DNA from: Epiperipatus broadwayi | Lineage: Eukaryota; Onychophora; Udeonychophora; Euonychophora; Peripatidae | Direction of reading: 5' to 3' | DNA: 64,000 bases | NCBI GenBank assembly: GCA_028023455.1 | Contig: JAQFVV010000064.1 | Span: forward strand, 2,083,825-2,147,824 | Part shown: positions 61,218-64,000 of the stretch, piece after piece | Layout: every line of letters starts with the position of its first letter | Numbering within the stretch: the first letter of the stretch is position 1 | Made by a program: the position numbers and the translations under genes | Notes under the pieces: generated by a model | The model's input: the letters and a program-made list of their open reading frames with translations, nothing else | Told to the model about the DNA's origin: nothing | Databases searched by the model: none

Positions 61218-62381
61218 ACTATACAGAAACAGAATCAGAATTAAAACCAATTCTTTTTTTATGTTGCACTTCAAGTATACAATAGTCAAATATGTTTAAA
61301 AATACATATATACAAGCAACAAAGATTACAAATTATAAAATTATTATATAAAAGCCTTTTTCGGCAAATTATGTTTTTTTGCCCTTTCAATATGTCTCCA
61401 CGATTTAAAGCACATACAGCGACATCTATATCAATACATGAGAAAAGATAGATAAACAAATGGATATTTGACATGATCTATTATGTGATTTTTTCCCCCT
61501 CAATTCTACTACAAAATTACTCTGTTATATATATTGAATGGATATATATCCACATATATTAATTAATTAACTATCCATTCTTTATCCATTAACCACTTAT
61601 TATTTAACTTAATGGATGTTTTGTATATATTCATACAGTTGTTTTTATTATACATGATGTAGTTTGTTTCATATATTTTACGTCTATTAACATTTTTAAT
61701 ATAATCAAGAACACTTATATTATCAATACAATTTATTTTATGTCCATACTGCAAATAATGAACATATAACGCAGATCTATCATCTTTCCTAGCAATAGCA
61801 TCATTGTGTTCTTTAGCTCTTTCTCCCAATTGCTTTGACGTCTGGCCATAGTAAATCATATTACAAAAATTACATCTAATTTTATAAACCATTCCTCTCT
61901 TATATTTTATATCATCTTTCATTCTACAATTAGTTATCAATTTATCCAAATTTTTGCTATTAGCCCATCCCACGTTAATGTTTTTATCTATATAATTTTT
62001 ACTTTTTTTATTTAATATATTATATACACTAGGCAAATAACATCCATTAAGTTAAATAATAAGTGGTTAATGGATAAAGAATGGATAGTTAATTAATTAA
62101 TATATGTGGATATATATCCATTCAATATATATAACAGAGTAATTTTGTAGTAGAATTGAGGGGAAAAAAATCACATAATAGATCATGTCAAATATCCATT
62201 TGTTTATCTATCTTTTCTCATGTATTGATATAGATGTTGCTGTATGTGCTTTAAATCGTGGAGACATATTGAAAAGGGCAAAAAAACATAATTTGCCGAA
62301 AAAGGCTTTTATATAATAATTTTATAATTTGTAATCTTTGTTGCTTGTATATATGTATTTTTAAACATATTTGACTATTGT
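61218..62381 (-). mobile_element. Penelope-like insertion with inverted terminal duplication
   Basis: A 1164-bp insertion between 12-bp target duplications. On the minus strand it consists of a GIY-YIG coding end (about 62036-61563) and a 3' untranslated region down to 61218. The segment 61278-61617 is repeated in inverted form at 62040-62382, almost without mismatch, on the other side of the coding part. The element thus ends in inverted copies of its own 3' region, a layout known in Penelope-like elements. It has lost the reverse transcriptase, so this copy is 5'-truncated and non-autonomous. The near identity of the arms suggests a recent insertion. Confidence 0.85.
61563..62036 (-). CDS. 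GIY-YIG endonuclease, C-terminal part of a Penelope-like ORF
   Basis: 157 codons without stops. It starts with a linker (PSVYNILNKK) and a CRMKDDIKYKRGM segment. The GIY-YIG domain follows from about residue 50: MVYKIRCNFCNMIYYGQTSK, then LGERAKEHNDAI, then a region with HYLQYGHKINCID and a C-terminal Trp-rich tail (KWLMDKEWIVN). The catalytic Tyr pair, the Arg in GERAKEH and a later Glu (RRKIYETNYI) are present. The domain normally cuts target DNA for primed reverse transcription. The frame starts where the inverted duplication begins, so the ATG is not a genuine start. The intact reading frame agrees with a young insertion. Confidence 0.85.
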   Translation of the reverse strand: MPSVYNILNKKSKNYIDKNINVGWANSKNLDKLITNCRMKDDIKYKRGMVYKIRCNFCNMIYYGQTSKQLGERAKEHNDAIARKDDRSALYVHYLQYGHKINCIDNISVLDYIKNVNRRKIYETNYIMYNKNNCMNIYKTSIKLNNKWLMDKEWIVN

Positions 62382-62393
62382 AACTTACAATTT
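62382..62393. repeat. Target-site duplication, right
   Basis: Identical 12-bp partner of 61206-61217. Confidence 0.85.
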
Positions 62394-62399
62394 CTATTT

Positions 62400-64000
62400 T
62401 AAAAGAGTAATATAAGTTTTTCTTAAGATGTTACAGTCGTAAATCTGTTCATCATTTCATTATCAGTTTGAACGTAACTTTAATTGTTGTGAGGTTTCGT
62501 TCATATGTAAATTTGTTATATATGTATATATTGTAATGCACAAATGAGATCTGTAGATTATTCACTGGAGAATAAAACTAAATTTACCATCGAGAATTTT
62601 CTATTTATATTAATAAATGTGTACTCTGTTGCCTGAAGTCCCATATATAATCCATATAGGAAATTAATTCTTATTAAAAACAATATCCAACATCAAACTG
62701 TACAGACTCACCAATCATTACCAGTACTATAGACATTCAATATTTAATATTGAATGTCAAAAATAATCCAACATATAAATACAACTAAAATACCACCATC
62801 ACAAGCAAATACCAATATTTCTATATGTTCATTAATTAACAAAGAATCAGATTCTTGGGAATAATGGCATGACTATTGCAAGTAATGATACCTGGATCTT
62901 GTAATGAGTAATGAACAAAATCTAGACTAAATATATCAAACAAATATTTACTATAAATTAAATTATCTTATTATACTACAAGTTAATATAAACATCGCAT
63001 ACATCTCTTGACAAATAATCCCTTTTTTTATTATTCGATACTTAGAAATTTATAAGGTAAAACAATTTATATCTGTTTTGTATACAATCTTGGGTCTTTC
63101 AATAGTTTTGTGGTAATATATTTAATGAAACTTACATAAAGCTGCTGCTTATATCAATGGAGATCAAACCATGGATGTGTGTGCAAATATTTTAAACATC
63201 AAATGTATGATACAAGAACTCAATATAATTCTGCTCAAATTAGTTTATACTAACTATTATCGGTTTTATATCCTAGCAGTCAAAAACAATGCACGTTTAA
63301 TCACTTCTCTAGGAAATCATTTTAGTAAACTCTTTGGAAAAACTATTGTAAGTTATAATATCATGAATAAAGTGCATAATAATGACGATAACAAATTCTC
63401 TTGTAAATCTAAGACAAACAGATATATAATTAACATTTTACATACTGCAGTATATATCTTTAAATGTATGAGGTACATAAATATCTCCACTGCTTTAAAG
63501 ACACATTGTGCCCTATTTTTATGATATACGTTACATCAAAATTGAATTTCGATTCAAAACTTTAAATAATTTCTATTATATTTTAATTAAATTTATTATA
63601 CAAGCACTCAAACAAACCTTAGCTCAAATAAGCAACCACCAAGACAGTTATCTTTTCACATGTTAATATATGATCCAAACAAACATTTTATAAACTTGAT
63701 ACCATATCAGATTGAAACTGTGCAATGGGCAATAAAATAGCTCAATAATTAGATGATATATGTAGAGGTATGATTCTTTTCTCATTAAAAGCATATATCT
63801 CATCATTGAAGTAATATCATCATGAAAGTATTAATAGTTAGATGGAAATAACTTCAAATTAATATGCACCTTTCCATTTTCTCTCTAATCTGCTCGTTAT
63901 GACTTGGTATTCAAACCCAGAAAGAATATGCATGGATTTTACTTCAGAGTATGATTGTATCATACTTACACACAAACCCTGTATATATAATGTGACATGA
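62400..64000. other. AT-rich stretch with one palindrome and one uncertain frame
   Basis: A perfect 13-bp stem with a single-base loop lies at 62732-62758 (GACATTCAATATT and its complement). A plus frame of 117 codons (63171-63524) has no recognisable domain and could be chance. No upstream exon of the Ig gene was found on the minus strand here. Confidence 0.4.

Noticed and set aside
63171-63524. 117-codon plus-strand frame
   Set aside because: No recognisable motif or splice context; one such frame in 64 kb of AT-rich DNA can arise by chance. Kept only as a note within the final stretch.

Overview
The window is nuclear DNA of an invertebrate animal. It is strongly AT-rich, has long (TA)n tracts, and its genes are sparse and split by kilobase introns. 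Its repeats are typical of animals: Penelope-like elements with GIY-YIG endonucleases, an RTE-type LINE, a second LINE family, MITEs, and tRNA-related sequences with pol III B boxes. TAA, TAG and TGA all act as stops in the recognisable reading frames. I cannot name the phylum; nothing is bacterial, organellar or viral.

The clearest host gene is on the minus strand. Five exons of 331-366 bp lie, in transcript order, at 57675-57334 (A), 53165-52800 (B), 49497-49153 (C), 41574-41230 (D) and 11341-11011 (E). Each encodes one immunoglobulin-like domain, begins after a good acceptor and ends at a GTAAGY/GTAATG donor. All junctions are phase 1, so exons A-D can be joined or skipped without a frameshift. 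A, C and E have the normal Ig Cys-Trp-Cys pattern. B and D form a second subtype without the normal F-strand Cys. The order is therefore canonical/variant/canonical/variant/canonical, which suggests a duplicated two-domain unit. Exon E has an apparent 1-bp insertion. No signal peptide, membrane segment, promoter or gene end for this gene was identified.

Layout. 0-11 kb: MITEs, a LINE with an extra 3' fragment in front (4.46-6.3 kb), an unresolved GC-richer island (8.3-8.9 kb), a structured island (9.4-9.6 kb) and a tRNA-Gly-like sequence. 11-19 kb: Ig exon E, a 5'-inverted RTE LINE, and a two-frame coding-like island at 18.5 kb. 19.4-27.2 kb: two copies of an unclassified 3.2-kb repeat; a third partial copy is at 50.1 kb. 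27-39 kb: mostly plain AT-rich DNA with microsatellites and inverted repeats. 39.0-40.1 kb: a palindromic insertion with a hammerhead ribozyme and a 13-bp target duplication. 41.2-43.2 kb: Ig exon D followed by a decayed Penelope-like element. 45.8-46.2 kb: an NHL-repeat pseudogene. 49-58 kb: Ig exons C, B and A with repeats in the introns. 57.9-59.9 kb: a minus-strand LINE joined to a second hammerhead-repeat copy. 61.2-62.4 kb: a Penelope-like element with an inverted duplication and a 12-bp target duplication.

The most unusual material is the hammerhead repeat family (39.05-40.06 and 59.38-59.83 kb). It has about 455- or 366-bp units with partial second units, inverted head-to-head arrangement and a conserved hammerhead core with palindromic stem III. 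It looks like a retrozyme-type non-autonomous partner of Penelope-like elements. The intact Penelope-like insertion at 61.2 kb has the same inverted, target-duplicated layout, which suggests a shared insertion mechanism.
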